The notes below the pieces were generated by a model that saw nothing but the letters and a program-made list of their open reading frames with translations, did no database searches and had not been told where the DNA came from. A stretch of DNA of 64,000 nt, taken from assembly GCA_050246475.1 (NCBI GenBank), contig JBFWVZ010000001.1:496001-560000 (forward strand), read 5' to 3'. The stretch is from CADEEL01 sp050246475 (GTDB lineage: Bacteria; Pseudomonadota; Alphaproteobacteria; Caulobacterales; Aquidulcibacteraceae). Positions within the stretch are counted from its first letter, which is position 1, and each line of letters starts with the position of its first letter. The position numbers were made by a program, and so were the translations under genes. Positions 6,991 through 14,723 of this stretch are shown here, piece by piece.

Positions 6991-7191
6991 GTGACGGTGA
7001 TGGATAAAGATAGAGCAGGCGAGGAGGAGGACGACTTCTCCGCACCCATCGATCCCGAAATTATCGAGCGGCAGCGCATGCTGGGCGAGCGCCTGCGCGC
7101 GGAATTCACCCAGATCGAGCAAGAGCCGACGCCCGACGATTTCCTCTCGCTGCTCGACGAGCTCGAGGAGAAGGAGCGCACCGGTGGTTGA
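6991..7191 (+). CDS. nepR: NepR anti-sigma factor
   Basis: The protein is 63-66 residues. Its core (ERQRMLGERLRAEFTQI, then EPTPDDFLSLLDELE) matches the two-helix NepR motif that binds EcfG or, when stress is sensed, phosphorylated PhyR. GTG at 6991 is used because GAGG stands nine bases before it; ATG at 7000 is the alternative and gives 63 residues. The N-terminus is acidic and probably disordered. It overlaps ecfG by 8 bases, consistent with translational coupling of anti-sigma and sigma. Confidence 0.93.
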   Translation: MTVMDKDRAGEEEDDFSAPIDPEIIERQRMLGERLRAEFTQIEQEPTPDDFLSLLDELEEKERTGG

Positions 7192-7789
7192 AGCCGAAGC
7201 CCGCCCCGAGCGGACTGCGGCCGAGATGGCCGCGTTCAAGCGCGACTTGACCGAGCTCATCCCGCAGGTGCGCGCGTTCGCGCGCTTCCTTTGCATGGGC
7301 GATCGCGCAGCGGCGGACGATCTCTCTCAGGAAGCGCTCACCAAAGCGTGGCAGGCGCGGCTCTCCTATCAGCCGGGCACGCAGCTGCGCGCGTGGCTCT
7401 TCACGATCGTGCGCAACGTGCACATCTCCGAGAAGCGCCGCGCGTGGCGCTCCGTGGCGTGGGACGACGATCTCGCGGAGCGGCGGCTGCATCAGCAATC
7501 CACGCAGAACCAGCCGCTCGAGCTCGACGAAGTGCGCCGCGCGATGAAAATGCTGCCGGACGAGCAGCGCGAGGCGCTCGTTCTCGTCACGGCGGGCGGG
7601 CTTTCCTACGAAGAAGCAGCCGAGATTTGCGGCTGCGCCGTCGGCACGATCAAGAGCCGCACGAACCGCGCGCGCACCGCGCTCGCGCACATCATGGAGA
7701 CAGGCCGGCCGCCGGCGGCGGACGAGCCGGCCGCGGACGCGCTCGACGCGATCGTCGACGACGCGCAAAGGATTGCGGAGAAAGCCTGA
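7184..7789 (+). CDS. ecfG: EcfG, general stress response sigma factor
   Basis: The 201-residue ECF sigma factor has region 2 (about 28-95, with ADDLSQEALTKAWQ and GTQLRAWLFTIVRNVHISEKR) and region 4 (about 115-165, with LPDEQREALVLVTAGGLSYEEAAEICG and GTIKSRTNRAR). An acidic C-terminal tail of about 30 residues follows. The start is GTG at 7184 with AAGGAG eight bases before it. The context nepR-ecfG opposite phyR defines it as the EcfG of the GSR rather than another ECF group. It should direct transcription from the GGAAC-N16/17-CGTT sites found in this window. Confidence 0.96.
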   Translation: MVEAEARPERTAAEMAAFKRDLTELIPQVRAFARFLCMGDRAAADDLSQEALTKAWQARLSYQPGTQLRAWLFTIVRNVHISEKRRAWRSVAWDDDLAERRLHQQSTQNQPLELDEVRRAMKMLPDEQREALVLVTAGGLSYEEAAEICGCAVGTIKSRTNRARTALAHIMETGRPPAADEPAADALDAIVDDAQRIAEKA

Positions 7790-7811
7790 CGCGCGTTGGG
7801 GCGGGGTGAAT

Positions 7812-8759
7812 GTGAACGAACGAGGCCCGGATTATCGGCCGCTGATCGCGGTCATCGCGGCGGCCGTCATTCCGGGCGTGGCGCTGGGCGTGCTCGCGGC
7901 GCTGCGCTCCGACCAGCCCTTCATCACCATTCTGTGGACGGCGTTCGTAGGCGCTCTTTCGGGCGCGATCATGTGGGTGGTCGTGCATCGCTGGTTCATG
8001 CGCGGCCTGCAGCCGCTGCAGGAAGCGGTCGATGCGTTTCGCGCGGGCGAGGATTCCGCGATCGATGCGGAGGACGCGCCCGGCGAAATCCGCCAGGTCG
8101 TCACGACGCTGCGCGACGCGGCGGCCGCCGGGCGCGCGCGTGAAGCGCAGCTTGAGGACGCGCTCGAGCGCAATCAAATCCTCGCGCGCGAAATCCATCA
8201 TCGCGTGCAAAACAACGTGCAGGTGCTGCTTTCGCTGGTGAATCGTGCGCAGCGGCGCGCGGAAGATCCCGCTGCGCGGGCCGCGATCGCGGAACTTGGC
8301 GCCAATATGCTGCCGGTGACGTCGGCGTTCTCCTCCGTCAACCCGCCGGACGAGGCGCTCATCGTGGACGGCGGGGCCTATCTGCATCGTCTCGCGGGAC
8401 AGCTTCAATCCGCGCTCGGCGGGCAGGCGCGCGGCGTGCGGCTCAACACCGAGATCGAGCTGGGGCTGATGCCGATCGACGACGCCGTCGATCTCGGGCT
8501 CATCGTCGCGGAAGTGTTTCTCTCGGCGCATCCGGGCGCGGCGCAGCCGGCGCCGCTGCTGGCGCAGGTGATCTTCTCGCCGCCCAGCCAAGAGAAGCTG
8601 GGGCAGCTCAAGGTGAGTGTCGCCTATGACGATCCCGGCATGAGCGGGCGCAAGCTCGATGCGCCGCTCATTACGGAGCTTGCGCGCCAGCTGCGCGCGA
8701 AAGTCGAGTTTCCGGACAAAAACGCCGTCGCCATTTCGTGGACAGCCGTGCCAAGCTAA
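7812..8759 (+). CDS. Membrane HisKA_2 protein with degenerate ATPase domain (PhyK/PhyP-like position)
   Basis: The protein has about 315 residues. Two membrane helices (about 10-30 and 37-58) are followed by a HAMP-like linker and a well-kept HisKA_2 dimerisation motif (AREIHHRVQNNVQVLLSLV, phosphoacceptor H129 from this start). The ATPase half is abnormal: the N-box reads LGLIVAEVFLSAHPG, lacking the expected Asn, and the G1 box reads DDPGMSG instead of DDGxGx; no second glycine box is seen. It may be a phosphatase-type or scaffold partner of PhyR, like the histidine-kinase-like negative regulator PhyP described for sphingomonads. It follows ecfG after 22 bases. The start is GTG at 7812 (7806 possible); a TTG at 7773 inside ecfG was rejected. 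Confidence 0.85.
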   Translation: MNERGPDYRPLIAVIAAAVIPGVALGVLAALRSDQPFITILWTAFVGALSGAIMWVVVHRWFMRGLQPLQEAVDAFRAGEDSAIDAEDAPGEIRQVVTTLRDAAAAGRAREAQLEDALERNQILAREIHHRVQNNVQVLLSLVNRAQRRAEDPAARAAIAELGANMLPVTSAFSSVNPPDEALIVDGGAYLHRLAGQLQSALGGQARGVRLNTEIELGLMPIDDAVDLGLIVAEVFLSAHPGAAQPAPLLAQVIFSPPSQEKLGQLKVSVAYDDPGMSGRKLDAPLITELARQLRAKVEFPDKNAVAISWTAVPS

Positions 8760-8784
8760 GCGCCTCGATCATGGGGGAGGCGGC

Positions 8785-9351
8785 ATGCGCTTGAAGGAAG
8801 CACGGCTCGCGCCGTTGGAGGCGGACGCGTGGACGGATGAGCAGCGCGCCTTGCTGGCGCCGCTCGGGGAAAAACCCTTCAACATCTTCAAGACGCTGGC
8901 GCGCCATCCGGAGGCGTTCGAAGCCTTCATGGCGTGGGGCAATTACATCCTCTCGCGCAAGAACACGCTGCCCCGCCGCGAGCGGGAGATCGTGATCCTG
9001 CGAATCGGATTTCGCTGCCGCGCCGGGTATGAATGGGCGCAGCACGCCATCATCGGCAAACGCGTGGGCCTTAGCGACGATGAGATTGCGCGGATCAAGG
9101 CCGGCGCCGGCGCGGGGTGGGGCCCGGCCGATTCCGCGCTGATCCGCGCCGCCGACGAATTGCATGACAATCAATTCATCTCGCCCGCGACCTGGGCGGC
9201 GCTTTCGGCGCATTTCGATGAAAAACAGCGCATGGATGTCGTGTTCACGGCGGGGCAGTACACGCAAGTCTCTATGATGCTGAACACGTTCGGGATTCAG
9301 CTGGACGCGGGCCTTGTTCTCGATCCCGAACTGGCGGCAATCTCCGACTAG
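8785..9351 (+). CDS. Carboxymuconolactone decarboxylase-family protein
   Basis: The 188-residue protein of the CMD/AhpD-like superfamily has the helical pattern LPRREREIVILRIGFRCRAG followed by YEWAQHAIIGKRVGLSDDEI. The CxxC redox motif of true AhpD proteins is absent, so this is the YEWxxH subgroup, which is often found with SDR and aromatic or lactone metabolism genes. The start at 8785 is set by GGGGGAGG just upstream. It follows the HisKA_2 gene by 25 bases and may be co-transcribed. The substrate is unknown. Confidence 0.85.
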   Translation: MRLKEARLAPLEADAWTDEQRALLAPLGEKPFNIFKTLARHPEAFEAFMAWGNYILSRKNTLPRREREIVILRIGFRCRAGYEWAQHAIIGKRVGLSDDEIARIKAGAGAGWGPADSALIRAADELHDNQFISPATWAALSAHFDEKQRMDVVFTAGQYTQVSMMLNTFGIQLDAGLVLDPELAAISD

Positions 9352-9415
9352 CAGGGGGGCGCGGGGGCGCGCCGGCCTTGCGGCGGCGCAGGCGAGCGCC
9401 GATCATGGGGCTTCG

Positions 9416-11206
9416 ATGTCGCTGCTTTATTCCGTGGTGTTCGCCACACGCTGCCGGTCCACGCACCACCGGCTCGCGCTCGACGGTTTGCGGCACATGA
9501 AGGGGCCGGACGCGGCGGGCTGGCGCTCGCTGCTGCTCTACCATCACGAGCAATATCTCAAGGGCGCCAAGGCGCCCGACGCCGAATTCAAGGACTTCAA
9601 GAACCACGTGCTGCATGTGCGCGACGGCGATTGGGGCGGCGCGCTCTCAGCGGCCGAGGAATGGCGCAGGCGGCTGACGCGCGCGATCCAGGCGAAGGAT
9701 TGGGCGCATGTCGCGTGGTGCGCGGGGGTGATGAGCCATTACGTGGTCGATCCGCACCAGCCCTTCCACACGCACCAGACGGAAGAAGAAAACACCATCC
9801 ACCGCGCCGTGGAATGGAGTTTCTTCAAGTCTTACGCGGCGTTCCAGACGATCATCGACGGCGAGCTTGGCGGCTATCCGCAGATCGAGCTTTCGCCGCG
9901 TGAGGATTGGCTCTCAGGCATCGTGCGCGAGGGCGCGCAGCTTGCGACGAAGGAATACGAATTCGTCGTCGATCACTACAATTTCGAGGTCGGCGCCAAG
10001 CGGCCGGCGGAAGGCCTCGATCAGCCGCTGCGGGTGACGATCGCCAAACTCGTGGCGCGCGCGGCGGTCGTTTGGGGGCGCGTGCTCGATCGCGTGTTCG
10101 CCGAAGCGGGGCAGAAGCCGCCGAAGATCGACGAAGGCTTGCAAGGGTACTTCCTCGCGCTCGAAGCGCCTATTCAATCGGTGCTCAAACTTGTCGAGGA
10201 TGTGCAGGAGCGCGCCGTCGTCGCGGCGCAATACGAGGAATTCAAGCGCACCGGCAAAGTGCGCGCGACTCTCAGCGAAGACGACACGACCGTGCGCGCG
10301 CTTTACGCCGCCGAGGTGCTGAAGGCGCCGCTTTCCTCGCTCGATGCGCAATGGCCGCGCGAGATCGGCGCGGCGCATCAGCCCAGTTCGCGCGCGCTCA
10401 AAAAGCGCCGCAAGAGCGCACAGCGGCGCGCTTCGCCGGCGCCGCTCGAACCGGCGCCGCCGCCCCTTCGCACGCAGGCGCCGGCGCAAGCAGCGCCAGC
10501 GCCCGTCATGCAAGCGGCCCCGCCCGCGCCCCCGCCGATCGTTCAGCCTCCGCCCATCGCTCAGCCCGCCGCGCAAGCGCCTCCGCCGCCCGCGCCCGTC
10601 GAGACTGAGTCCGCCCAGGCGCCGAAGCGCAAGCGCGGCGCGGCAGCAGCGCTTGACGCATCGGCGGCGCTTCCCTCGGTCGAGAAGCGTGAGGAGCCGC
10701 CGCCGCCGCCTCTGCTGCTGACGAAGAAGATCGCCGCGCGCGTGGAAGAAGGCGAGCCGCTCAACGAAGAGGGCGGGCTGACGTTGCTCGGCGCGAGCCC
10801 GATCGAAGATGCGCCGTCGATCGGGCCCAAGACCGCGCGGCGGCTCGCATCGCTCGGCGTCTTCACCGTCTCCGATCTGCTCGCGCTCAAGCCGGCGACG
10901 GCGGCGGTGCTGCTCAACGTGAAGCACATCAGCGCGATCGACATCGCGGATTGGCAAACGCAAGCCGTGCTCGCGTGCACGATCCCGGATTTGAAGAGCC
11001 GCGAAGCGCAGGCCCTTGTCGGCGCGGGCTATCGCGATGCGGAGAGCGTCGCGCAAGCCGACGCCAAAGCGCTCGCTTCGCAGATGCGCGATTGGATCGC
11101 GGGCGCGCGGCGGGTCTGGGGCGAAGCGGCGCCGCCGAGCGAAGCGGACGCGGCCAATCTCATTCAGCGTGCGCGCATGGGCGCACGCCCGAAGGCGAAC
11201 GCCTAG
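9416..11206 (+). CDS. Zinc phospholipase C-like domain fused to Pro-rich linker and helix-hairpin-helix tail
   Basis: The 596-residue protein has three parts. Residues about 1-280 resemble zinc-dependent phospholipase C / S1-P1-type folds: many metal-ligand-like histidines (STHHRLALDG, LLLYHHEQYL, and GVMSHYVVDPHQPFHTHQ). Residues about 340-460 are an Ala/Pro-rich disordered linker with basic patches. The C-terminal 140 residues hold a helix-hairpin-helix repeat (IGPKTARRLASLGVFTVSDL and a second copy) like DUF4332, normally linked to DNA or protein binding. No signal peptide is seen, which is odd for a phospholipase. The ATG at 9416 was preferred over a start inside the previous gene. It overlaps the next convergent gene by 4 bases. 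Confidence 0.8.
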   Translation: MSLLYSVVFATRCRSTHHRLALDGLRHMKGPDAAGWRSLLLYHHEQYLKGAKAPDAEFKDFKNHVLHVRDGDWGGALSAAEEWRRRLTRAIQAKDWAHVAWCAGVMSHYVVDPHQPFHTHQTEEENTIHRAVEWSFFKSYAAFQTIIDGELGGYPQIELSPREDWLSGIVREGAQLATKEYEFVVDHYNFEVGAKRPAEGLDQPLRVTIAKLVARAAVVWGRVLDRVFAEAGQKPPKIDEGLQGYFLALEAPIQSVLKLVEDVQERAVVAAQYEEFKRTGKVRATLSEDDTTVRALYAAEVLKAPLSSLDAQWPREIGAAHQPSSRALKKRRKSAQRRASPAPLEPAPPPLRTQAPAQAAPAPVMQAAPPAPPPIVQPPPIAQPAAQAPPPPAPVETESAQAPKRKRGAAAALDASAALPSVEKREEPPPPPLLLTKKIAARVEEGEPLNEEGGLTLLGASPIEDAPSIGPKTARRLASLGVFTVSDLLALKPATAAVLLNVKHISAIDIADWQTQAVLACTIPDLKSREAQALVGAGYRDAESVAQADAKALASQMRDWIAGARRVWGEAAPPSEADAANLIQRARMGARPKANA

Positions 11207-11616
11207 ATTCCAAGCCGCGTCAGCACGGCCGAGGCCAGCATCAGCGGCATGCCGCCCGCCGTCAGCAGCGAGGCGACGATGCGCTGCCCCTTCATGTTGC
11301 GCTTGCCGCCGGGCGGGCGGGGATCGTCGCGCGGGGCGAGCGTCCATTGGCACATAAGGTAGAAGACAGCCGTGATCGCCGCGATCACCGCGCCCGCGAT
11401 CGATCCGGCAAGCAGGGCGAAGGCGCCCGCTATGAAGCAAAGCGCGGCCAGCGCGCCATGGCCTGCTTTGATGATGCGCCGCACATGGCGGTCCGCGCGG
11501 CCGTAATCCATGTCCTTGAAAGAGACAGGCGCGACCACGAAGGAGAAAAGCGCCGTCCAGCCCAGCGCCATTCCCGCGGCGACCAAGGCGAGAAGGCGTG
11601 CGTAATCTTCAATCAT
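11203..11616 (-). CDS. Four-helix membrane protein, unknown
   Basis: The 137-residue protein has hydrophobic segments at about 7-30, 54-71, 74-93 and 115-133. The first contains GMALGWTALFSFVVAPVSF, slightly reminiscent of DUF4149-type membrane proteins, but the match is not convincing. A basic loop with PRPPGGKRNMKGQ sits before the last helix. It ends tail to tail with the phospholipase-like gene (4-base overlap). Function is unknown. Confidence 0.7.
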   Translation of the reverse strand: MIEDYARLLALVAAGMALGWTALFSFVVAPVSFKDMDYGRADRHVRRIIKAGHGALAALCFIAGAFALLAGSIAGAVIAAITAVFYLMCQWTLAPRDDPRPPGGKRNMKGQRIVASLLTAGGMPLMLASAVLTRLGI

Positions 11617-11629
11617 GCGCGTGGCCCTA

Positions 11630-11775
11630 TCACGAGTCGCGCTTGGCCCAGCGTTCGGCCCAATCGAGAAGCGGCACGAAGGCGCGCAGCAATTCGCGGC
11701 CTTCGTCCGTCAGCGCAACGATGCCCGCTTCGGTTGCTTCACCGAGGCGCTGATTGAGGACGCTCGGGGCGCACC
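11630..11775 (-). pseudogene. Remnant of an HxlR-family regulator
   Basis: On the minus strand one frame encodes CAPSVLNQRLGEATEAGIVA directly followed by LTDEGRELLRAFVPLLDWAE and a stop at 11630-11632. This is the C-terminal half of an HxlR winged-helix protein, with the usual wing residues between AGIV and LT missing. No ATG, GTG or TTG opens the frame before the neighbouring gene, and the recognition-helix N-terminal part is absent. It is best read as a decayed gene. An intact HxlR gene lies 3 kb away. Confidence 0.65.
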
Positions 11776-11792
11776 GCTTGTCCAGGCGTAGG

Positions 11793-12110
11793 CTAGACGT
11801 GGAACTTCCAGAGCTCGATGACGTCCTGGCGCGGGGCCATCATCGGCTTGCCTTCCAAGACGCCGTGGCTGCGCGTGCACACGGCGAATTCGTCGCCGAC
11901 TTCAATGATCGCGAGAACCGTTTCGGTATCCTTATAGCCGTCGAGCGTGCGATCGACTTTGGCGTGATGCTCGTGATCGTTGTGACGCCATTTGACGCCC
12001 CACACCCGATCGCTCGGGTCGGAGATCGGCGCGCCGATATATTTGCAGATGCCTTGGTAGAGCTCCTCCGATTGTTGGGCGTTTTGCGCACCGGGGACGT
12101 AGAATTTCAT
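11793..12110 (-). CDS. Uncharacterised 105-residue protein coupled to rlmN
   Basis: A small soluble protein beginning MKFYVPGAQNAQQSEELYQG, with several His/Asp residues (RHNDHEHHAKVDRT) and a hydrophobic strand ETVLAIIEV. No family recognised. Its ATG overlaps the rlmN stop by 4 bases (ATGA), so it is translated with rlmN. The composition is predominantly alpha/beta with no signal peptide or membrane segment. Similarity to known folds cannot be judged without a search. Confidence 0.8.
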   Translation of the reverse strand: MKFYVPGAQNAQQSEELYQGICKYIGAPISDPSDRVWGVKWRHNDHEHHAKVDRTLDGYKDTETVLAIIEVGDEFAVCTRSHGVLEGKPMMAPRQDVIELWKFHV

Positions 12111-13249
12111 GCTTTCTCCGTTGCCTTTACGCGCGCGCTGGCGCGCTCCTTCACCGTTTCACTCTTCAATTGGCCGCAGGCCGCGAGGATGTCGCGCCCG
12201 CGCGGCGTGCGGATGGGGGACGCGTAGCCCGCGCGGTTGAGGATCGCAGCGAAGCTCTCGATCGTTGCCCAATCCGAGCACTCGTATTTCGTGCCCGGCC
12301 AGGGATTGAAGGGAATGAGATTGATCTTGGCCGGGATGTGTTTGAGGAGCTTCACCAGTGCGCGGGCTTCGGTGGGCGTATCGTTCACGCCCTTCAGCAT
12401 CACGTATTCGAAGGTGACGCGCTTGGCGTTGCCGAGCGTGGGGTAGGCGCGGATCGCGGCGAAGAGGTCTTCGAGGGGATATTTCTTGTTGAGCGGGACG
12501 AGTTCGTTGCGCAGCGCGTCGTTCGTCGCGTGGAGCGAGATGGCCAGCATCGCGCCCGTGCGTTCGCCCAGTTCCTGAATCTTCGGCGCGACGCCTGCCG
12601 TGCTCACCGTGATGCGGCGGCGTGAAATGGAGATGCCGTCGCCATCGGCAATGACGTCGATCGCGGCGGCGACATTCTCCAGATTGTAGAGCGGTTCGCC
12701 CATGCCCATGAAGACGATGTTGGTGAGCAGGCGATCTTCATTCGAGGTCGGCCATTCCTCCAGGTCATCACGCGCCACCATCACCTGCGCGACGATTTCG
12801 GCGCTGGTCAGATTGCGCACGAGTTTCTGCGTGCCGGTGTGGCAGAAGGTGCAGGTGAGCGTGCAGCCGACTTGGCTTGAGACGCAGAGCGCGCCCGAGC
12901 GGCCGACGTCCGGGATGAACACGCACTCGACTTCCGCGCCGTCCGCCAAGCGCAGCAGCCATTTGCGCGTGCCGTCCTTCGAGACTTGGCGGGCGGTGAC
13001 TTCCGGGCGCGCGAGCGTGAAATGCTCGGCGAGCAGCGCACGCAAGTCCTTCGCGACGTTGGTCATCGCGGCGAAATCGGTCACCCCATAATGATAGATC
13101 CAGCGCCAGAGCTGCTCGGCGCGCATCTTGGCCTTCGCTTCCGGCACGCCGATCTCAACAAGGCGCGCGGCCAGCTCGGCCTTGGTCGCCCCGGCGAGGC
13201 TCGGCTTCGCGGCCGATTGGGCCGGGCGGGCGTCCAGAAGAACGGGCAT
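12107..13249 (-). CDS. rlmN: Dual-specificity 23S rRNA/tRNA adenine-C2 methyltransferase RlmN
   Basis: The 380-residue radical-SAM enzyme methylates C2 of A2503 in 23S rRNA and A37 in some tRNAs. It has the CxxxCxxC iron-sulfur motif (C129, C133, C136 in GCTLTCTFCHTG), the SAM-binding segment VFMGMGEPLYN, STAGVAPKI, and the methyl-carrying cysteine in RGRDILAACGQL (about C358). Length and order are as expected for RlmN. The first about 20 residues are extra relative to many homologues. The next gene begins inside its stop codon. Confidence 0.97.
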   Translation of the reverse strand: MPVLLDARPAQSAAKPSLAGATKAELAARLVEIGVPEAKAKMRAEQLWRWIYHYGVTDFAAMTNVAKDLRALLAEHFTLARPEVTARQVSKDGTRKWLLRLADGAEVECVFIPDVGRSGALCVSSQVGCTLTCTFCHTGTQKLVRNLTSAEIVAQVMVARDDLEEWPTSNEDRLLTNIVFMGMGEPLYNLENVAAAIDVIADGDGISISRRRITVSTAGVAPKIQELGERTGAMLAISLHATNDALRNELVPLNKKYPLEDLFAAIRAYPTLGNAKRVTFEYVMLKGVNDTPTEARALVKLLKHIPAKINLIPFNPWPGTKYECSDWATIESFAAILNRAGYASPIRTPRGRDILAACGQLKSETVKERASARVKATEKA

Positions 13250-13290
13250 GAGCCGCGCTTCATAGGGAAAATCGCGCCATTTCGCTAGAG

Positions 13291-13893
13291 TCAGGCGGCG
13301 ATCGCTTCCTCGACGTCGCGCAGGCGATCCTTGCCGAAATACATATCCTCGCCGACGAAAAAGGTCGGGATGCCGAAGGCGCCGCGCGCCACGGCGTGCT
13401 CGGTTTCGGCCATGAGTGCGGCCTTCACGTCGTGCTCCTGCGCGCGGGCCATCAGCTTTTCCGAGTCAAGCCCGGCGGCGGCCAATTCGGCGCGCACGAT
13501 TTCGGGATCGTCCATCTTCAAGCCCTTCTCCCACATCGCGGGGAAGGCGGCGGCGAGATAAGCGGGCAGCACGCCGTCGATTTTCGCGGCCGTCGCCAAG
13601 CGCATGAGAAGGAGCGTGTTCACCGGAAAGTGCGGGTTCATGTTGAAGCGCGCGAGGCCGTGCTTCTCAACGAAGCGGCGCATCTCCAGCATGTCGTAGG
13701 CGATCTTGTTCTTGATGTGCCCGAACGCCATGACGGGCGATTGATTGCCTGTCGCCTTGAAGATGCCGCCCAACAACACCGGCACGTATTCGAACTTCGC
13801 GCCCGTGCGCGCTTCGATGCCCGGCAGCACGTGATGGGCCATGTAGGCGTTGGGGCTGCCGAAATCGAACAGGAACTCGATCGTTTTCGCCAT
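13291..13893 (-). CDS. DsbA-fold 2-hydroxychromene-2-carboxylate isomerase-like protein (GST kappa)
   Basis: The 200-residue protein has the family start IEFLFDFGSPNAYMAHHVLP, the segment VPVLLGGIFKATGNQSP and the cis-proline motif GAFGIPTFFVGEDMYFGKDRL. Members isomerise 2-hydroxychromene-2-carboxylate in naphthalene-type degradation or act as kappa glutathione transferases. The serine in FDFGSPN is the expected active-site position. The ATG at 13893 overlaps the upstream SDR stop by one base (TGATG), so both are made together from the HxlR-facing promoter. Substrate is unknown. Confidence 0.88.
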   Translation of the reverse strand: MAKTIEFLFDFGSPNAYMAHHVLPGIEARTGAKFEYVPVLLGGIFKATGNQSPVMAFGHIKNKIAYDMLEMRRFVEKHGLARFNMNPHFPVNTLLLMRLATAAKIDGVLPAYLAAAFPAMWEKGLKMDDPEIVRAELAAAGLDSEKLMARAQEHDVKAALMAETEHAVARGAFGIPTFFVGEDMYFGKDRLRDVEEAIAA

Positions 13894-14636
13894 CACCAGG
13901 TCTCCGCGAAGGGGCGCAAATCCATTTCGAACGTCCAGCCGTCGCGGGTTTGGGCGTGCATCGCCCAATAGGCTTCAGCGATCGACTTGGGGTTCATCAA
14001 GCGATCGGCGGGGAGGTTGGCGAGGGCCTCTTCGCCGCGCGCGGCCTTGATCCGTTCACGGACGAAATCGGTGTCGACGCCCGCGTCGATGATGAGGTGC
14101 GCGACATGGATGCCTTGGGGGCCTAGTTCACGCGCCATGCTTTGCGCGACGTTGCGGAGGCCCGCCTTGGCGCTCGAAAACGCCGCGTAGCCGATCCCGC
14201 CGCGCACGCTTGCGGTGGCGCCGGTGAAGAAGATCGAGCCTTTGCCGCGCGGCAGCATGAGGCGCGCGGCTTCGCGCCCGGTGAGAAAACCGCCATAGCA
14301 AGCCATCTCCCAGACTTTGCGGAAGACGCGCTCCGTCGTCTCCAGAATGGGAAAGTTCACATTGGCGCCGGGATTGAAGACGCAGACCTCCAAGGGCGCA
14401 TGCGCCTCGGCTTCGTTCAGGAAGGCCGCGATGTCTTCCTCTTTGCGCGCATCGAGGCCGCGCGCGACGATCTCGCCGCCCGACGCTTCGATCTTGGCTT
14501 TGAGCGGCGCCAATTTATCGGCGGTGCGGCGCCCGGCGAAGATGGTGTAGCCCTCCGCGGCGAAGCGCTCGCAAATGGCCGAGCCGATGAAATCTCCCGC
14601 TCCGATGATCGCGGCCGTGCGGTTTCGCTTCGCCAT
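13893..14636 (-). CDS. Short-chain dehydrogenase/reductase, atypical
   Basis: The 247-residue Rossmann protein has a nucleotide-binding loop GAGDFIGSAICERF instead of the usual TGxxxGIG, and NPGANVNFPI at the NNAG position. The catalytic area FTGATASVRGGIGYAAFSSA has F where SDRs usually have the catalytic Tyr of YxxxK (GYAAFSSAKAG), so the active site is unusual and the enzyme may be a non-classical SDR. GGAGGGAG precedes the ATG at 14636. It is divergent from an HxlR regulator, across a perfect palindrome, and leads a two-gene unit with the isomerase. Confidence 0.85.
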   Translation of the reverse strand: MAKRNRTAAIIGAGDFIGSAICERFAAEGYTIFAGRRTADKLAPLKAKIEASGGEIVARGLDARKEEDIAAFLNEAEAHAPLEVCVFNPGANVNFPILETTERVFRKVWEMACYGGFLTGREAARLMLPRGKGSIFFTGATASVRGGIGYAAFSSAKAGLRNVAQSMARELGPQGIHVAHLIIDAGVDTDFVRERIKAARGEEALANLPADRLMNPKSIAEAYWAMHAQTRDGWTFEMDLRPFAETW

Positions 14637-14657
14637 CGGCTCCCTCCGTCTTGGAAT

Positions 14658-14673
14658 AAGACTTATAAGTCTT
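14658..14673. promoter_or_regulatory. Perfect 16-bp palindrome, likely HxlR operator
   Basis: AAGACTTATAAGTCTT reads the same on both strands. It sits in the AT-richest part of the gap between the SDR (start 14636) and the HxlR gene (start 14724). HxlR-type regulators bind such short palindromes between themselves and a divergent redox or quinone-detoxification gene, so autorepression plus control of the SDR-isomerase pair is likely. Confidence 0.7.
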
Positions 14674-14723
14674 GAAACGGAACTCATGTCAAGGCATGGT
14701 GAGGCGGTTCATGGAGCGTGCCG

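Noticed and set aside
9914..11440. 508-codon open frame opposite the phospholipase-like gene
   Set aside because: Shadow frame; the plus strand shows clear domain structure and a Shine-Dalgarno while this one is low-complexity Arg-rich.
11801..11825. GGAAC-N16-CGTC on the plus strand
   Set aside because: It is inside the 3' end of a minus-strand gene, has no plus-strand gene downstream and a mismatch in the -10 element.
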